A DNA stretch of 64,000 bases, taken from positions 54,546 through 118,545 of the forward strand of contig CAJUDS010000007.1 of the NCBI GenBank assembly GCA_910585345.1, read 5' to 3'. The stretch comes from an uncultured Lachnospiraceae bacterium (GTDB lineage: Bacteria; Bacillota; Clostridia; Lachnospirales; Lachnospiraceae). A program made the position numbers and the translations under genes. Position 1 is the stretch's first letter; each line of letters begins with the position of its first letter. The notes beneath the pieces were generated by a model. The model had not been told where the DNA came from and did no database searches. It worked only from the letters and a program-made list of their open reading frames with translations. Positions 9,343 through 18,389 of the stretch are shown here, piece after piece.

Positions 9343-9701
9343 GGAGATAGCATTTGAGAGAAGCTATACTCTGTCTGACAGAACGCTATACTGAAAAAAC
9401 AACTGATGAGCTTATATTTCTGAAAATGAGACTCGCAAAACATTCACAGTGATCTTCCGGGCAGCCGTAAAATCTGTCCGGTTTATGATACCGTACATTA
9501 TCTCCCGTTCTACATCCCCGGGCGGCACGCAGTCTGCGCCCGGCTATGCAAAATGGCGTTGTATGCATCCTGAGAATCATTTTTGTATGCCCAGGGTGCA
9601 TTTTTCATGCGGAAAAGACGGCGAAACGCCAAAATCCGGATCTGCACAACGCTCTGTCAGAAAGAGCTATCTTCAAATCCAGCAGGAAGAGAGGAAGAAA
9701 A
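9343..9701 (+). promoter_or_regulatory. Long structured 5' leader of panC-panS, candidate cis-regulatory RNA
   Basis: About 360 nt separate the promoter from the panC ATG without a convincing gene. Several hairpins can be drawn: 9344-9371 (8 bp with one bulged A, at the very 5' end), 9457-9481 (8 bp with one wobble), 9518-9543 (7 bp, GC-rich), and a terminator-like hairpin at 9564-9605. The last lies about 95 nt before the start codon, as expected for conditional termination. The known pan RNA motif of Firmicutes also precedes pantothenate genes and contains bulged adenosines. Whether this leader belongs to it cannot be decided by eye. Confidence 0.5.
9564..9605 (+). terminator. Terminator-like hairpin inside the panC leader
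   Basis: Arms 9564-9572 and 9592-9600 pair over 9 bp with one G-U wobble. A run of five T follows directly. Because it lies between the panC promoter and panC itself, it is more likely an attenuator than the end of another gene. Confidence 0.55.
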
Positions 9702-10547
9702 ATGAAAGTAACAAAAACAGTCGAAGAGACAAGAGCAATCGTCAAGGCATGGAAAAAGGAAGGCCTGACCATTGGACTGGTTCCCACCATGGGATACCTC
9801 CATGAAGGACATGCCAGCCTGATCCGAAAATGCCGCGAACAAAATGACAAAGTCGTTGTATCGGTGTTTGTAAATCCCACCCAGTTTGGGCCCAATGAAG
9901 ATCTGGCATCCTACCCGAGAGATTTTGACAGGGACAGCGCGCTCTGTCAGACGCTGGGCGCAGATCTGATTTTCCATCCGGAGCCGGAAGACATGTACAC
10001 AGACGCCTGTGCTTACGTTAACATCGACACGCTGTCGCAAAATCTCTGCGGCCGCACCCGCCCCACGCATTTCAAAGGCGTATGCACCGTAGTATGCAAA
10101 CTGTTCCATATCATCTCGCCGGACAGGGCCTATTTCGGACAGAAAGACGCGCAGCAGCTTGCCATCATCCGCAAGATGGTGCAGGATCTGAATTTCGACA
10201 TTGCGATCATCGGCTGTCCCATCGTGCGGGAAGCGGACGGCCTCGCCAAATCTTCCCGCAACACTTATCTGACGGCACAGGAACGACAGGCTGCCCTGTG
10301 TCTGTCCAGAGCAATCCGCAAAGGACAGGAAATCATAAAAAAAGGGATTTCCGCGAAAACCGTCCTGCAGGAAATGCGGGACATCATAGAAGCGGAGCCT
10401 CTTGCTAAAATCGATTATGTCTGCATGACAGACGCACTGACCATGCAGGACGTAGAACAGGCTGACCGAGACGTCCTGGTGGCTGTTGCCGTTTTTATCG
10501 GTAAGACCCGCCTGATCGACAATTTCAGCTACGAGGTATCCCTATGA
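9702..10547 (+). CDS. panC: Pantoate--beta-alanine ligase (pantothenate synthetase)
   Basis: PanC joins pantoate and beta-alanine with ATP to make pantothenate, the last step before coenzyme A assembly. The 281-residue length is normal for the family. Motifs present are the nucleotide-binding VPTMGYLHEGHASL, FVNPTQFGPNEDL, the YFGQKDAQQ motif and KSSRNTYL. The ATG at 9702 is chosen over upstream in-frame codons because it follows GAGGAAG and opens with the family's MKVTKTVEE-type N-terminus. The stop overlaps the start of the next gene (ATGA). No panB or panD is nearby, which suggests that precursors come from elsewhere or are imported. Confidence 0.95.
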   Translation: MKVTKTVEETRAIVKAWKKEGLTIGLVPTMGYLHEGHASLIRKCREQNDKVVVSVFVNPTQFGPNEDLASYPRDFDRDSALCQTLGADLIFHPEPEDMYTDACAYVNIDTLSQNLCGRTRPTHFKGVCTVVCKLFHIISPDRAYFGQKDAQQLAIIRKMVQDLNFDIAIIGCPIVREADGLAKSSRNTYLTAQERQAALCLSRAIRKGQEIIKKGISAKTVLQEMRDIIEAEPLAKIDYVCMTDALTMQDVEQADRDVLVAVAVFIGKTRLIDNFSYEVSL

Positions 10548-11509
10548 AAAAACTGGAATCTATCATCTCCTGCCTGACCCGCTATATCGGTTTTATCATT
10601 ATCCTGTTTTCGGCCGCCGCCTTTTTCCTGCCGGCCGGCTTTTCCTGGGCCACGAACTATACCTCTCTGTTTCTGGGGGCCGCCATGTTCGGCATGGGGC
10701 TTACCATCAAAACAGACGATTTCAAAGCCGTACTGACTCACCCAAAGGAGGTTGCCATAGGCTGCATCTGCCAGTATACAATCATGCCCTTATCTGCCTG
10801 GGCGCTGTCCACGCTGCTGGATCTCCCGCCGGACCTGGCCGTCGGCGTCATTCTGGTCGGCTGCTGTCCGGGAGGCACCGCCAGCAATGTGATCACCTAT
10901 ATCGCCGGAGGCGACGTCTCTCTCTCCGTAGGCATGACAATCTTATCCACGCTCCTGGCGCCGGTTATGACGCCCCTGCTGACCTATGCGCTGGCAGGCG
11001 CCTGGGTCCATGTCTCCCTGGCAGCTATGGTTCTGTCCGTCATAAAGGTGATTCTGATACCGGTCGTTTTCGGCATCCTGCTGCATAAAATGCTGGGCCG
11101 GGCGATGGAAAAGCTCTCTTCCGTCGTCCCGCTGATTTCGGTTGTGGCCATCGTTTTGATTATTGCCGGCATCGTGGCAGTTAACGCGGAAAAAATTCTC
11201 ACGTGCGGTCTTCTCGTACTGGGAGTCGTCATCCTGCATAACTTCCTTGGCCTCTCTCTCGGTCTGCTTGCATCAAGAATCTGCGCAGTACCTTACGCGA
11301 AGGCAACCGCCATCGCCATCGAGGTCGGCATGCAGAACAGCGGTCTGGCAGTATCCCTGGCAGCCGCCAATTTCGCCGCCAATCCGCTGGCAACCCTGCC
11401 CGGCGCGGTATTCAGCGTATGGCACAATATTTCAGGCTCCCTCTTTGCCAGCATACGGCGGACCGGAGAAAAGCATCTCTCCACCGCCGCCTGTGTGCAC
11501 CAGCCCTGA
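10544..11509 (+). CDS. panS: PanS-like bile acid:sodium symporter family transporter
   Basis: This 321-residue membrane protein has about nine or ten hydrophobic segments and belongs to the BASS superfamily. Diagnostic stretches are GMGLTIKTDDF, GCCPGGTASNVITYIAGGD and the EVGMQNSGLAVSLA motif of the sodium-binding crossover. PanS, a member of this family in Salmonella, imports ketopantoate, the precursor of pantoate. The four-base overlap with panC strongly suggests this protein supplies or handles a pantothenate precursor. The exact substrate is inference from family and coupling. Confidence 0.8.
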   Translation: MKKLESIISCLTRYIGFIIILFSAAAFFLPAGFSWATNYTSLFLGAAMFGMGLTIKTDDFKAVLTHPKEVAIGCICQYTIMPLSAWALSTLLDLPPDLAVGVILVGCCPGGTASNVITYIAGGDVSLSVGMTILSTLLAPVMTPLLTYALAGAWVHVSLAAMVLSVIKVILIPVVFGILLHKMLGRAMEKLSSVVPLISVVAIVLIIAGIVAVNAEKILTCGLLVLGVVILHNFLGLSLGLLASRICAVPYAKATAIAIEVGMQNSGLAVSLAAANFAANPLATLPGAVFSVWHNISGSLFASIRRTGEKHLSTAACVHQP

Positions 11510-11517
11510 CGGATCTT

Positions 11518-12216
11518 TTATTTTATACGCAGACTGCGCAGATACTCCTTGTGCGCTTTTGGAATGCGGCTGCTCTCCACCGCCTTTTGTATCGTTTTAT
11601 TATGTATCCACACAGGCAGCCGCCCCTCCTCTATATAAGGAAGCACAGCCTCATACTGCTTGGCCAGCGCCGTGGCAAAATACCAGGCTGCCATCATGTT
11701 TACATAATATTCTTCTGAGCGGATAGCGGCCACCATATCCGCATACTCCAAAACGAACGCTTCTTCCAGATAAAACCGCATCAGCATGCCGATGCCGAAA
11801 CGGACCGTATACGTATGGGCGCTGCCAATCCATACCCGAATCTGTTCCAACAACTCCGGCAGATGTTTTTTTAATATTTTCGGCGCCATCAGATCACAGG
11901 TCGCCCAATTGTCCACGTACGGCAGAAAGACATCCAAACTGCGGATACACCGCTCATACTCTCGGATCTCTTCAATCAGAAACCCGTGCAGGTTGTTTTC
12001 CTCATAATACCGATGGGGCAGAATTTTCATAAATTCCGCCGCCATCGGTGTTTTCGCAACCTCTTTGGCAAACTTTCGTAAAGCGGGCGTCCGCACGCCG
12101 ATAACCGCTTCTTTGTCTACATTTGGTATCAATTTGCTGTGAAATTCTCTATAGCCTGTATCCTGCAGCGTGAACAATCTGTCCCGTACCATTTTCTCAA
12201 TTTCTGTTTTTTCCAT
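11518..12216 (-). CDS. DNA alkylation repair protein (AlkD-like)
   Basis: AlkD-type glycosylases excise alkylated purines using a HEAT-like helical repeat fold. The 232-residue protein shows family features: GVRTPALRKFAKE near the N-terminus, NLHGFLIEEI, the VDNWATCDLMAPKIL motif with the catalytic-region Trp and Asp, and FGIGMLMRFYL. The ATG at 12216 follows AGAGG; an upstream GTG at 12231 would overlap the metY stop. It lies 11 bp downstream of metY on the same strand, so it is probably in the cysK-metY transcript. The gene is convergent with panS. Confidence 0.85.
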   Translation of the reverse strand: MEKTEIEKMVRDRLFTLQDTGYREFHSKLIPNVDKEAVIGVRTPALRKFAKEVAKTPMAAEFMKILPHRYYEENNLHGFLIEEIREYERCIRSLDVFLPYVDNWATCDLMAPKILKKHLPELLEQIRVWIGSAHTYTVRFGIGMLMRFYLEEAFVLEYADMVAAIRSEEYYVNMMAAWYFATALAKQYEAVLPYIEEGRLPVWIHNKTIQKAVESSRIPKAHKEYLRSLRIK

Positions 12217-12227
12217 GCTGACCTCTG

Positions 12228-13541
12228 TCACCCGCGGATTGCCCGGAATGCCTCATCCAAGTCCTGTATAATGTCGTCAATGTGTTCCGTGCCGATGGAA
12301 AGACGGATCGTATTGGGCCGGATTCCTTGGTCGGCAAGCTCTTCCTCCGTACACTGTCCATGGGTCGTGGTCGCCGGATGAATCACCAGCGATTTGACAT
12401 CCGCCACGTTGGCCAGCAGGGAAAACAGTTCCAACTGATCAATAAAATCCTTTGCGGTCTGCGCGTCACCTTTGATTTCGAACGTAAAAATGGATCCGCC
12501 GCCATGCGGAAAATACTTCCGGTATAACGCCTGCTGTTTCTTATCCTCCGACGCCGCCGGATGATGCACCTGCTCCACCTGCGGATGGTTCTTCAGATAA
12601 TCCACCACCCGCAGCGCATTTTCCACATGACGCTCTACCCGCAGCGACAATGTCTCAAGTCCCTGTAAAAAGAGAAAGGCATGGAAAGGAGAAATACATG
12701 CGCCCATATCACGCAGCAGAATCGCGCGGATCTTCGTCACAAACGCCGCCGGACCCGCCGCCTTTGTGAAGCTGACTCCGTGATAACTCGGGTTCGGCTC
12801 AGAAAGAGACGGAAATTTCCCCGACGCTTCCCAGTCAAATCTGCCGCCGTCTACAATTACGCCGCCTATTGTGGTGCCATGCCCGCCGATAAATTTCGTT
12901 GCGGAATGCACTACAATATCCGCCCCGTAAGCAATCGGTCTGACCAGATACGGCGTGGCGAACGTATTGTCCACGACAAGCGGAATGTTATGCGCATGGG
13001 CTATGCGGGCAATGGCTTCAATGTCCACCACGTCGGAATTGGGATTTCCCAACGTTTCTATAAACACTGCTTTTGTATTTTCCCGAATGGCCGCTTCCAC
13101 TTCCTGTTCGTTAAAAATATCCACAAATGTCGTCTGTATGCCAAATTCCGGCAACGTATGCGCCAGCAGATTAAAGCTGCCCCCATAAATGTTTTTCGCT
13201 GACACAATATGATCGCCTCTCTGCGCCAGATTTTCAAACGTATAGGTAACGGCTGCCGCGCCGGAAGCCACGGCAAGCGCCGCCACACCGCCTTCCAGCG
13301 CCGCAACCCGCCGTTCAAAAATATCCTGCGTCGGATTGGTCAGCCTGCCATAGATATTGCCGGCATCCGAAAGGTCAAACCTGGCCGCAGCATGATCACA
13401 GTTGTGGAATACATAAGAAGACGTCTGGTAGATCGGCACCGCTCTTGCATCCGTCACCGGATCCGGTTTCTCCTGCCCCACGTGCAGTTGTAATGTCTCG
13501 AATTTAAAATTTCTGTTTTCTCTTGTTACTTTGTCTTTCAT
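12228..13541 (-). CDS. O-acetylhomoserine/O-acetylserine sulfhydrylase (MetY-like, PLP-dependent)
   Basis: This gamma-family PLP enzyme transfers sulfide to an acylated homoserine, making homocysteine for methionine synthesis. The 437-residue protein starts MKDKVTRENRNFKFET. It contains NIYGRLTNPTQDIFE, the VVDNTFATPYL strand and the Schiff-base lysine in HSATKFIGGHG. The ATG at 13541 follows GGGAGAGG; the reading frame extends upstream but without family similarity. It begins 22 bp after cysK ends, forming a sulfide-assimilation operon. Cystathionine gamma-synthase is less likely, because the length and the YQTSSYVF start fit the sulfhydrylase group. Confidence 0.9.
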   Translation of the reverse strand: MKDKVTRENRNFKFETLQLHVGQEKPDPVTDARAVPIYQTSSYVFHNCDHAAARFDLSDAGNIYGRLTNPTQDIFERRVAALEGGVAALAVASGAAAVTYTFENLAQRGDHIVSAKNIYGGSFNLLAHTLPEFGIQTTFVDIFNEQEVEAAIRENTKAVFIETLGNPNSDVVDIEAIARIAHAHNIPLVVDNTFATPYLVRPIAYGADIVVHSATKFIGGHGTTIGGVIVDGGRFDWEASGKFPSLSEPNPSYHGVSFTKAAGPAAFVTKIRAILLRDMGACISPFHAFLFLQGLETLSLRVERHVENALRVVDYLKNHPQVEQVHHPAASEDKKQQALYRKYFPHGGGSIFTFEIKGDAQTAKDFIDQLELFSLLANVADVKSLVIHPATTTHGQCTEEELADQGIRPNTIRLSIGTEHIDDIIQDLDEAFRAIRG

Positions 13542-13563
13542 GTTCCTCTCCCTTCTCCAAAGC

Positions 13564-14496
13564 CTATTCCGTAAAAAGCGGCGTGGAATAATATCTGTCG
13601 CCCGAATCCGGCAGCAGAGCCACAATCGTTCTGCCCTTGTTTTCCGGCCGCTTTGCAAGCTCTACCGCTGCATGAAAGGCGGCGCCCGAGGAAATGCCTA
13701 CCAGTACACCTTCTTTCCTTGCAAGCAGTTTTCCCGCCGCGAACGCATCGTCGTTTTCCACTTTGATGATTTCATCATAAATCTTTGTATTGAGTACCTC
13801 CGGCACAAAACCTGCGCCGATTCCCTGAATCTTATGAGGGCCTCCTTTCCCTTCGGAAAGTACCGGAGAAGCGGCCGGTTCCACTGCCACTACCCGCACA
13901 TCCGGTTTCTGCTCTTTCAGATATTCTCCGGCTCCGGTAAGCGTCCCGCCCGTGCCGACACCGGCTACAAAGATATCTACCGCGCCGTCCGTATCCTGCC
14001 AAATCTCAGGACCTGTAGTGGCTTTATGCACCGCAGGATTGGCAGGATTGACAAACTGACCCGGGATAAAACTGCCCGGGATTTCCACCGCCAGCTGCTG
14101 CGCTTTGGCAATCGCGCCCTGCATCCCCTTTGTCCCCTGCGTCAGCACCAGCTCCGCCCCGTAGGCTCTCAAAATATTTCTCCGCTCCACACTCATCGTT
14201 TCCGGCATCGTAAGTATCACACGGTATCCTTTCGCAGCCGCAATCGAGGCAAGGCCGATGCCCGTATTGCCGGAAGTCGGTTCTATGATCACGGAACCTT
14301 TCTGCAACAGACCTTTTTGCTCCGCATCCTCAATCATCGCTTTGGCAATCCTGTCCTTAACACTCCCTGCCGGATTAAAATATTCCAATTTGACCAGCAC
14401 AACAGCTTCCAGCTTCAGCTCGTTTTCCACATTTACCGTCTCCACCAGGGGCGTATGTCCGATCAGTCCCAATGTTCCTTTATAAATATTGGACAT
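13564..14496 (-). CDS. cysK: Cysteine synthase A (O-acetylserine thiol-lyase)
   Basis: CysK makes cysteine from O-acetylserine and sulfide. The 310-residue PLP protein shows the lysine motif PAGSVKDRIA, the PTSGNTGIGLA loop, GTGGTLTGAG for phosphate binding, and GISSGAAFHAA near the C-terminus. It is the first gene of the cysK-metY-alkD run and has a good sigma-A promoter (14546-14574). The neighbouring metY uses the same sulfide pool, so the operon joins cysteine and homocysteine synthesis. Confidence 0.95.
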   Translation of the reverse strand: MSNIYKGTLGLIGHTPLVETVNVENELKLEAVVLVKLEYFNPAGSVKDRIAKAMIEDAEQKGLLQKGSVIIEPTSGNTGIGLASIAAAKGYRVILTMPETMSVERRNILRAYGAELVLTQGTKGMQGAIAKAQQLAVEIPGSFIPGQFVNPANPAVHKATTGPEIWQDTDGAVDIFVAGVGTGGTLTGAGEYLKEQKPDVRVVAVEPAASPVLSEGKGGPHKIQGIGAGFVPEVLNTKIYDEIIKVENDDAFAAGKLLARKEGVLVGISSGAAFHAAVELAKRPENKGRTIVALLPDSGDRYYSTPLFTE

Positions 14497-14545
14497 TTTC
14501 GTTTTCCTCCATTTCCTATCATTTAAGTATGATTAATATAGTTTA

Positions 14546-14574
14546 TTTATACACCGCCTGCATAAATTTGTCAA
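14546..14574 (-). promoter_or_regulatory. Sigma-A promoter of cysK
   Basis: On the minus strand, a perfect TTGACA is followed after 17 bp by TATAAA. The AT-rich stretch between it and the start codon could hold an operator, but no clear palindrome was found. Confidence 0.75.
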
Positions 14575-14579
14575 CCGGA

Positions 14580-14950
14580 AATTGGAAAAATGTAAAACAA
14601 CTGCAGGAAGGAACAAATGTAATAATTCCTCTACGTGCCAGCCACGATAGACGCTCACCATAGATTTTCCATAATTTTCAACGGGTTATAATAAAGTACT
14701 GCAATCATGGAACAGTCTTAAACATATATGCTCAGAGGCATAGGCAATATCTCAGAGAACATCTCCCAGCCTCTATAGCACTTTGCTCCTGAAAGACAAA
14801 TTGAGCAGTTATCTTGCCAGCATTGACTAAGAAAACCAAGACATTACCGTAGCGTAAAAACTACTGACCAAATGCAGTGAGTCCGTAAGATGAACAATAT
14901 TCGCAATATTATGGAAACAATAATATGTAAGGAATTTATTCTCGCATGAA
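14580..14950. other. Non-coding stretch between cysK and the restriction enzyme
   Basis: No reading frame here has a ribosome binding site and coding-like composition. The stretch is AT-rich like the adjacent restriction-modification gene and may be the flank of a horizontally acquired segment. I see no convincing RNA or repeat in it. Confidence 0.4.
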
Positions 14951-14953
14951 CGA

Positions 14954-14987
14954 TAGCAAGGGAGAAGTTTACACCTCTCCCTTGCTA
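14954..14987 (-). terminator. Hairpin after the restriction-modification gene
   Basis: A perfect 12-bp inverted repeat (14954-14965 and 14976-14987) with a 10-base loop begins four bases past the stop of the minus-strand gene. There is no T-run, so it may stabilise the 3' end rather than terminate by itself. Confidence 0.55.
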
Positions 14988-14990
14988 CGC

Positions 14991-17900
14991 TTAGAGCAAA
15001 ACCTTTTGAGAAATCAATGTATCAAGCTTTTCGACAGCTTCCTGTTGACATTGTTGAACTGTAAGATATTTTTTTGCAATACTTCTTTGCGCTTTCAAGG
15101 AAATTTTCTTATCTTGATCGATTGGCACAGGAATCATAACATCCTTAAGCATCGAAGGATACAACTTCGTAAATTCGTCCTCTCCGTTATCTCCTCTTCG
15201 CCCTTTTGCCATTTCTCTGAAAATTGGCTCTAATACAAATTTCATGTAATCTAAATCTAAATCCGTGCGGTCATTTTTAGGCAGCAAAATTCCTCTGTCA
15301 CCATTAATAGAAAATTTGCCATGCAAAATAAGTATTGTACCCGCAAAACCGTTTGTTGCCCAAGTCACATATCTTCCGTCATAATCATAGGTATCTAAAT
15401 ATGTCAATGGTTTTTGGCTGGAAGCTGAATAAACTGGATATCCACCCGGGTGTAAATTCCCATATTTTTTTGTATATTTTGTAAATCCTTTACTTGTCTC
15501 AAACAGCATCGGAAGGGGTAAATATTCAATTAAGTACTCATCATCATCAAGCACAACACTCACATCTGCCAATTGTGATCTTAGCTCAAGAAAAGACTTC
15601 TTGGTTTGTTTAATAGAACTATACACTCCAGCGATTTCTTGTTGCTTTGCTAAATCAAGAATCCCTTTTTCGGAAACTGGAAATGGAATTAACACATTCT
15701 CAATCATATAGGGCGGAAGAGATGTATACTCATTTTCACCGTTTTCTCCTTGGCGCCCCTTTTTTAGCTCCCGAAACAACGGTTCAAGTACATACTGGAC
15801 ATATTCTAAATTAATTCTTTTTGCATATTGTTCCTTGGGTATAAGAACTCCTCTATGGTTAGTTGCTGAAAATGCAGATTCATGATGCATAATATACCCT
15901 GCCAACCCATCTATTGCCCAGGAAAGTGCTGGTACATCAAAATCATAAGAATTAATATAGGCAAAGGCACCAAATGTATTACCTGAGTATAACGGATAAT
16001 TACCTTGATGATCTTGAACGTACTTTTTTGTATATACCCCGCTGCCACGTTTGATATCGAATACTTCTGTAACGGGAAGTGTAACTAACCGATTACTGTC
16101 ATTGTTTTTTTTTTCAATTTCAGACAACGGCTCATCAAATTCAGATAGTGCATTGATCGTATCATTGAGAATAACTCTGAAATCATTAAGGCTGATGGAG
16201 GTCACACTTTCTTCAATGCCAAGTTTTCTTTTCTCTTCATGGCTCCACCATCGTTCAACGCACCAATGACTTTCACCATAAAAATCATCAATTTCAACAA
16301 TTTTGCACCGCAAATCATCTGTTCTAAATTTTGTCTTTGCACCCTTGAACATATTAAACAGGTCAGTTGCTGCCGCTAAATCATTTTGATCAATATCAAA
16401 ACGATTAACATCCCGCGTTTCCCCAATTTCAGAACATAAATAGGTAAAAACAGGAGTATTCTGCCGTACAAGGGTACTAATTCCATCAACCTTCACCGGC
16501 GTTTTCTTGGTAAACACAAGTATATAAGTCTTTTTGTTTGTGGTAAAGAATGTGTTCAGAGGTAAGGAAATAACAGCATCAATAACACACTGTTCAAGAA
16601 TATAATCGCGCAGTTTTTTGTCATTGCTTCGATTCATAATGCCATCAGGAACAACAACAAACGCCTTACCTCCCGGTTTCAACGCACGAACTATCCATTC
16701 CATAAATAAGCCCTCAATGCCCATTGCATTGATAGCGTAATGCTTTTTTAAATCACTCTGTTTCCCAATTTCTTCTTTTAAGTTACTGCTGCCACTCATG
16801 ACATATGGAGGATTAGTCAAAATCAAATCGTATTTTTCATTTTCTGGTCTTGCTAATGTCCCTAAAATTGAGTTTGTCTGCAAAAGAAATGTATCATTAA
16901 ATAATTTTGCAAATTCCTTTGTCATATCAGGATATTCACGAATCATTCCAGATAAATATATCAGCATATTTGCTTTGGCCAGTATGATAGTCTTCTGCTC
17001 TTCTTTATCGAAACCCTTATCAAACCCATGCAAAGCTATTTGTGGAATCAGCTTTCCGTTTTCCACCAAGTAGAATCGGCTCAAATTGTGCATGATTGGT
17101 TCAAGCAGGAACTTTCCAACACCACAGGCTGGATCACAAACTTCCATGCCAGGCAACAAATCTATCATATTGACAACTGCACGCACAACCTTTAAGGGAG
17201 TGAAATATTGTCCCCAGTTTTTCTTGCTAATGGATTCTTTCAAAAATGTTTCAAACAGCTTACTCTTAAAATCATAGTCAATGTTTTCGAGTGTCCCAAA
17301 GTCATTGAACCGCTTTAAAATACGATGAAAAACTGTACCATAACCTTCAACTGCTTTATCATCTTTTGACACAAAAATCGTACCGTTAATAATTGTAGTT
17401 TTATCATTTGGATTCCAAGGAAATAGATCTTTAATTTTAACACGAACTGTTGATGCATAGTACTCAAGAACTTCATTTTCGTTATTGCCAGAATAGCGGC
17501 CAAGCAAATCATAAAAAGAGTACATCCCTTTAAGTACGCCTAAATCGCTAAGGTATTTGAATATAAATATTTCGACAAATGTATACAGGCAATTTTCTGC
17601 CGTCGCTCCAGATACCGACCATAGGTCTTGCCAGACCCGTTCTGCCAAAGGAAGCGGATCAACCATTGCAGCCGCTTTGATCTGGTCATTTGTCGCGTTA
17701 ATAGATCTTCTGATTTTATTTATCAGCGAAATGCATTCAACACTATCTTTATCAAAATTTAAGACTATTTTACTTCCGTCTTCCTGTAAGATTTCATTTC
17801 CAGTGGAAGGATTCACCCAAAATGACCTTTTTCCATCCGTAACAATATAGACCCTTGCCTGCAAAGCACGAGCCGTTCCGAGCTCTTGTGCTATTGCTTT

Positions 17901-18143
17901 TACTATCTGTGTTTTTGTACGGAGTTCCTGCGGTGTTTTATATTCAATGGCAGCAATGACCAACGGCTTTTTAACAATTAGTGCGTCTGGCCTTTTGCTT
18001 TCAAACTCCGCATAGTCACGGTTCGGGATGATTTTTGCATTTTTGAGTGCCTTAAGTGTAGTTGCTCCAATATTGTAAAAATTCCAATCACCCATTTTTT
18101 CGGGAGCTTCTACCAAATTGCGTTGAATCAATTCTTCACTCAT
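14991..18143 (-). CDS. Single-chain restriction-modification enzyme (Type IIG-like: nuclease, N6-adenine methylase, two specificity domains)
   Basis: This 1050-residue protein combines three activities. The N-terminal part (about residues 45-75) has a PD-(D/E)XK-like pattern, RPDALIV then AAIEYKTP, as in HsdR_N-type nucleases. The middle is an HsdM-like adenine methylase with GQYFTP at 311, SAM-binding DPACGVGKF at 337 and catalytic NPPY at 444. The C-terminal 300 residues hold two tandem HsdS-type target-recognition domains that resemble each other (YVLEPLFRELKKGRQGENGE versus FVLEPIFREMAKGRRGDNGE). The ATG at 18143 follows AAAAGGGG and overlaps the helix-turn-helix gene by 8 bp. Base composition is clearly more AT-rich than the neighbours, a sign of transfer. 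Confidence 0.88.
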   Translation of the reverse strand: MSEELIQRNLVEAPEKMGDWNFYNIGATTLKALKNAKIIPNRDYAEFESKRPDALIVKKPLVIAAIEYKTPQELRTKTQIVKAIAQELGTARALQARVYIVTDGKRSFWVNPSTGNEILQEDGSKIVLNFDKDSVECISLINKIRRSINATNDQIKAAAMVDPLPLAERVWQDLWSVSGATAENCLYTFVEIFIFKYLSDLGVLKGMYSFYDLLGRYSGNNENEVLEYYASTVRVKIKDLFPWNPNDKTTIINGTIFVSKDDKAVEGYGTVFHRILKRFNDFGTLENIDYDFKSKLFETFLKESISKKNWGQYFTPLKVVRAVVNMIDLLPGMEVCDPACGVGKFLLEPIMHNLSRFYLVENGKLIPQIALHGFDKGFDKEEQKTIILAKANMLIYLSGMIREYPDMTKEFAKLFNDTFLLQTNSILGTLARPENEKYDLILTNPPYVMSGSSNLKEEIGKQSDLKKHYAINAMGIEGLFMEWIVRALKPGGKAFVVVPDGIMNRSNDKKLRDYILEQCVIDAVISLPLNTFFTTNKKTYILVFTKKTPVKVDGISTLVRQNTPVFTYLCSEIGETRDVNRFDIDQNDLAAATDLFNMFKGAKTKFRTDDLRCKIVEIDDFYGESHWCVERWWSHEEKRKLGIEESVTSISLNDFRVILNDTINALSEFDEPLSEIEKKNNDSNRLVTLPVTEVFDIKRGSGVYTKKYVQDHQGNYPLYSGNTFGAFAYINSYDFDVPALSWAIDGLAGYIMHHESAFSATNHRGVLIPKEQYAKRINLEYVQYVLEPLFRELKKGRQGENGENEYTSLPPYMIENVLIPFPVSEKGILDLAKQQEIAGVYSSIKQTKKSFLELRSQLADVSVVLDDDEYLIEYLPLPMLFETSKGFTKYTKKYGNLHPGGYPVYSASSQKPLTYLDTYDYDGRYVTWATNGFAGTILILHGKFSINGDRGILLPKNDRTDLDLDYMKFVLEPIFREMAKGRRGDNGEDEFTKLYPSMLKDVMIPVPIDQDKKISLKAQRSIAKKYLTVQQCQQEAVEKLDTLISQKVLL

Positions 18144-18336
18144 TGATAACACCCCTTTTCTCTTTATTGACATGCTCAGCCAGATATGTATCAATATCTT
18201 CTTTCTTGATTCGAATGGCGCGTCCGCCGATTCGGGAAACCACAAGCTTATTGGAAGCAATAAGTCTACGGACAGTTTTCTCACAGACCTTAAGATACTG
18301 TGCTGTTTGTACAACTGTATAAATTTCGTCAGCCAT
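18136..18336 (-). CDS. Small excisionase/MerR-like helix-turn-helix protein
   Basis: The 66-residue protein is essentially one DNA-binding domain of the excisionase family (YTVVQTAQYLKVCEKTVRRLI, then a wing with GRAIRIKKEDIDTYL). It precedes and overlaps the restriction-modification gene by 8 bp, and both follow a likely promoter at 18360-18389. By position it may control expression of the enzyme, as C-proteins do in other systems, although C-proteins are usually Cro/CI-like. An alternative is that it is a relic of an integrative element. GGAGGG lies 8 bases before the ATG. Confidence 0.8.
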   Translation of the reverse strand: MADEIYTVVQTAQYLKVCEKTVRRLIASNKLVVSRIGGRAIRIKKEDIDTYLAEHVNKEKRGVINE

Positions 18337-18359
18337 AACATAATCCCTCCATTTTGTCA

Positions 18360-18389
18360 AGTATAACATGTTTGCTTTATGGGGTACAA
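18360..18389 (-). promoter_or_regulatory. Probable promoter of the restriction-modification operon
   Basis: On the minus strand, TTGTAC and TATACT are separated by 18 bp, just upstream of the helix-turn-helix gene. The -35 is weak. Confidence 0.45.

Noticed and set aside
9343..9701. T-box riboswitch before panC
   Set aside because: The AGGGTG near 9594 recalls the T-box, but the TGGN bulge, the AG bulge and a specifier loop are missing.
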